From contig NC_031472.1 of assembly GCF_000006565.2 (NCBI RefSeq), positions 2,102,227 to 2,166,226 on the forward strand: a DNA stretch of 64,000 bases. The letters are read 5' to 3'. How positions within the stretch are numbered: the first letter of the stretch is position 1; the number at the start of each line of letters is the position of its first letter. The notes under the pieces were generated by a model, which was not told the origin of the DNA, ran no database searches, and worked only from the letters and a program-made list of their open reading frames with translations. The translations under genes were made by a program, and so were the position numbers. Below are positions 61,657 through 64,000 of this stretch, in pieces. This stretch comes from Toxoplasma gondii ME49. Taxonomy: Eukaryota; Apicomplexa; Conoidasida; Eucoccidiorida; Sarcocystidae.

Positions 61657-62755
61657 TCAAAAGACTTTCTCTAAAACGACTGGGATGGTGACAAGCAAGG
61701 CGACCCTTGTTGCACTCCACTGTCCAGTCTCAGCTCCTGAATTGTCAAACAGGGATACTGTTGTGGATTCGGTATGAGTTTCCTTCTTTGTCACCTTAAT
61801 AAGTACTGTACACGCGTCTAGGGGGGTTCCCTTCTCTTGTCCACTTTTCTTCGTGCACTTATAACAGAGCGTCCGCTCATCTGCCGGCAAATTCGTCACT
61901 CTGAATGTGTACGCGGATTTCGCATTATTGTCCGTCGTTCCTTTCTGGACGGCGTGATGCACGAGGGAAGCACTGGAAAGATGTTCATACAATGGAGACT
62001 CATCGCTGCACTGTGCGCTACTGAGGACCTGATCGAAAAGAGCGGGAAGGAGCATCTCATCTGCGCCACAGGCAAACGTGACTGACTTATTTGAAGAGTT
62101 TACTTCAAGGTTCAGCGTCTCTTTGTCCTCGCATGTACCTGCAAACACGACACCTCCCAGGTAATCAGCAACCACATCCAACCATATCCATCGCCACGGA
62201 AGTTGCCTGAAGTCCGAGAAGACTTGGGAACGATTGTGGGCTTCGAACACAAGACCTCTACCTTTTCAGTTCGCCACTGTCACTCCTGGATGAGTGTTTC
62301 CCTGTTGACGCCGGTAGACATAGGTGACATGTAATAAATGGCCGCCGTTGCTGGGGGCAGTCGTCGATAACTAATAGAATAAATAAACTGTAAAATGTAG
62401 TGTGTGTATTCCTGGTATTCACCGACAGCCGGCTTGATGCCTGTGTTACCCTCGGTAATCTGCGGTTGTGATGCTGTGCCCCAACGCAGAGGAACATAAA
62501 CCTTTTAGCTGGCTACTCCTGCCGGGACTGCGTCCTCGCCACAAGACGTACAAGAAGACGCCAAAGCACCGTCCATGGGGAGGCGGGATAGTTGATTTGA
62601 AGCACTTCACCCTGATAATACAACTCCAAAGATCCTTCCACATATTTTTCACACTGCGTGCATAAAGGAAACAGCGAACAACAACTGGAGACACCGCTTT
62701 CTGCATAACTTTTGCCAGCGCAACCTGGTCGCAATGTAGCCATCTCTACATTCAC
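61657..62755 (-). pseudogene. SRS copy with intact second domain and decayed first domain
   Basis: Exon 62138-61657 (acceptor GTTTGCAG, phase 1) encodes a complete second SRS domain (CEDKETLNLEVNSSNKS through CTVLIKV, six cysteines) and a GPI-type tail (VALLVTIPVVLEKVF). A proper first exon is missing. At 62513-62755 the - strand shows CEKYVEGSLELYYQGEVLQI, resembling the first strands of SRS domain 1, but the next conserved cysteine is lost. There is no matching signal peptide in frame and the frame ends within about 30 codons. It is most likely a pseudogene. A short expressed protein using a different first exon cannot be excluded. Confidence 0.65.
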
Positions 62756-63445
62756 TGAGGTGATGCGCGCAAGCGACCCTGTGGCAGCATTTGGTAGTTA
62801 GACTGACGCCTTATGCGAAGATCTTTCGCTACACGAAAACTAACCGAACTGCCTCTTGTATCAAACAGGAGTACAGTCCCGTATCAAGCAGCACCCACAC
62901 TCTCACCTTCCGTGTCAGAACATGTCGCTTCCGTCCGATGCGCAGAAGTGGGTCCGGTGTGACGTTACACACCGCAAAATATGCTAAACAACACCGTTCG
63001 AATAGGAAGCGCATTTTTCATGAACCCCATCTTTGCACAGCGCTTGATCCGGCGGTGTTGAGGGATCGACGCTAACTAAAGCGGAGCGACTCTCGATTCG
63101 AAAAAAAACTCCCTACATTGTGAATCACATGAGAATCAAACAGCCGCAGGGCCCGCTACTTGTTGTAATCATACACACCATCACTAGAGGAGAGTTCTCG
63201 AACGGCGCATTCCAATATGCGAGTATCTTTGGGGTTCATTTCGGCGTCTCAGACTCTGTGGCAGCATGTTCAAAACGCAAGAATCGAATCGTTCTCTGCG
63301 AATGAACATACACAGCTTTTTTTGGGGAACACCAGTTTATTATGCCAGTATTTTTAAAGCACATGACTCATTTGACGCCACACTGTAGTCGCTAGGAAAC
63401 GGGCATAGAGGCAAAGGGACAAGAAATTAGAGGGGGACAAAAGCT
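62756..63445. other. Spacer between SRS copies
   Basis: Holds the third copy of the CACTTGATCCG-type flank repeat at about 63037-63080. No gene is seen. Confidence 0.5.
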
Positions 63446-64000
63446 TCAAAGCGTTTTCATCAGCGCGGAAGGGATGGTGACAAGAGAGATCATCAGCGCC
63501 ATGTTCCACGGCCCACGCTCAGCTCCTGATTCTCCAGGTGGGGCAGCTGTCGTGGATCCGGTATCGAATTTTTCCTTCGCGACCTTGATAAAGACTGTAC
63601 ATTTATCTCCATCGTTTCCGTTTGCTTTCCTAACGGAAGCTGCCTTGCACTTGTAACAGAACGTCGTCTCGTTCTTGGGTAAATTGGTGACTCTGAATGT
63701 GTAGGCTGATTTTGTTGTCTCCCCTGGAGCGGTGCCGTGCTGCACGAGGGATGCACCAGAAAGATGCGTTGCCAAGGGAGACTCCCCACTGCACTCTTCT
63801 GTTGTGAACACCTGGTCGAAAAGCGGTGGAGCAAGTGTTTCTCCCTCGCCGCAAGCAAAGGTTACTGATCCATTCGGTGACTCAACTTCAAGGTTCAGCG
63901 TTGCTCCGTCGTTTCCGCATTTACCTAGAAACACCACAACCGCCAGACCAAAGACACCTGAGCACTGTAACCAGCCCATCTCCAACAAAGCCTCCGCAAT
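63446..64000 (-). CDS. SRS surface antigen, 3' part only (cut by window edge)
   Basis: Exon 63924-63446 (acceptor GTTTCTAG, phase 1) encodes an SRS second domain (CGNDGATLNLEVESPNGS to CTVFIKV, six cysteines), a Thr-rich stalk and a GPI-type tail (ALMISLVTIPSALMKTL). It is closely related to the second exon of the gene at 58199. The first exon, with the signal peptide and domain 1, would lie beyond 64000, so whether this copy is functional cannot be told. Confidence 0.85.
   Translation of the reverse strand: MAEALLEMGWLQCSGVFGLAVVVFLGKCGNDGATLNLEVESPNGSVTFACGEGETLAPPLFDQVFTTEECSGESPLATHLSGASLVQHGTAPGETTKSAYTFRVTNLPKNETTFCYKCKAASVRKANGNDGDKCTVFIKVAKEKFDTGSTTAAPPGESGAERGPWNMALMISLVTIPSALMKTL

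Noticed and set aside
1..64000. CRISPR array, insertion sequence, operon or phage-like element
   Set aside because: None present. The window is eukaryotic nuclear DNA with spliced genes.

Overview
The window reads as nuclear DNA of a coccidian apicomplexan, Toxoplasma gondii or a very close relative such as Hammondia or Neospora. The support is an ApiAP2 transcription factor, the gamete fusogen HAP2, a cluster of SAG1-related (SRS) surface antigen genes with six-cysteine domains and GPI signals, intron-rich genes with GT-AG junctions, long Ser-, Arg- and Glu-rich protein extensions, TA microsatellites in introns, and TGCATGC motifs.

Layout, left to right. (1) 107-11913 (+): a mitochondrial ribosomal protein uS5 in about 16 exons, carrying an unusually long N-terminal part. 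(2) 13360-13431 (+): tRNA-Pro(AGG) with a T-run terminator. (3) 14081-20212 (+): a nine-exon SPOUT1/C9orf114-type RNA methyltransferase of 833 residues, whose nine exon phases all agree. (4) 33172-21991 (-): HAP2/GCS1, about 11 kb and many exons, with a Cys-rich, very long cytoplasmic tail. Its 3' end converges on the methyltransferase. (5) 34830-36372 (+): a five-exon membrane protein of unknown function, divergent from HAP2. (6) 37210-38439 (+): a two-exon protein with a glutathione S-transferase-like domain. (7) 41260-53549 (+): a five-exon ApiAP2 protein of about 3,488 residues with two AP2 domains. (8) 55620-64000 (-): an SRS array with one frameshifted relic, one intact two-exon gene (60101-58199), one copy with a decayed first domain, and one copy cut by the window edge.

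The genes do not form one pathway. The left third encodes translation functions (uS5m, tRNA-Pro, an rRNA-methyltransferase-like protein). The centre holds a sexual-stage gene and a transcription factor, and the right end is a fast-evolving antigen family. Most exon boundaries below were placed by requiring GT/AG ends, an open frame and matching phases. Those in the middle of HAP2 and two small uS5m exons remain approximate.
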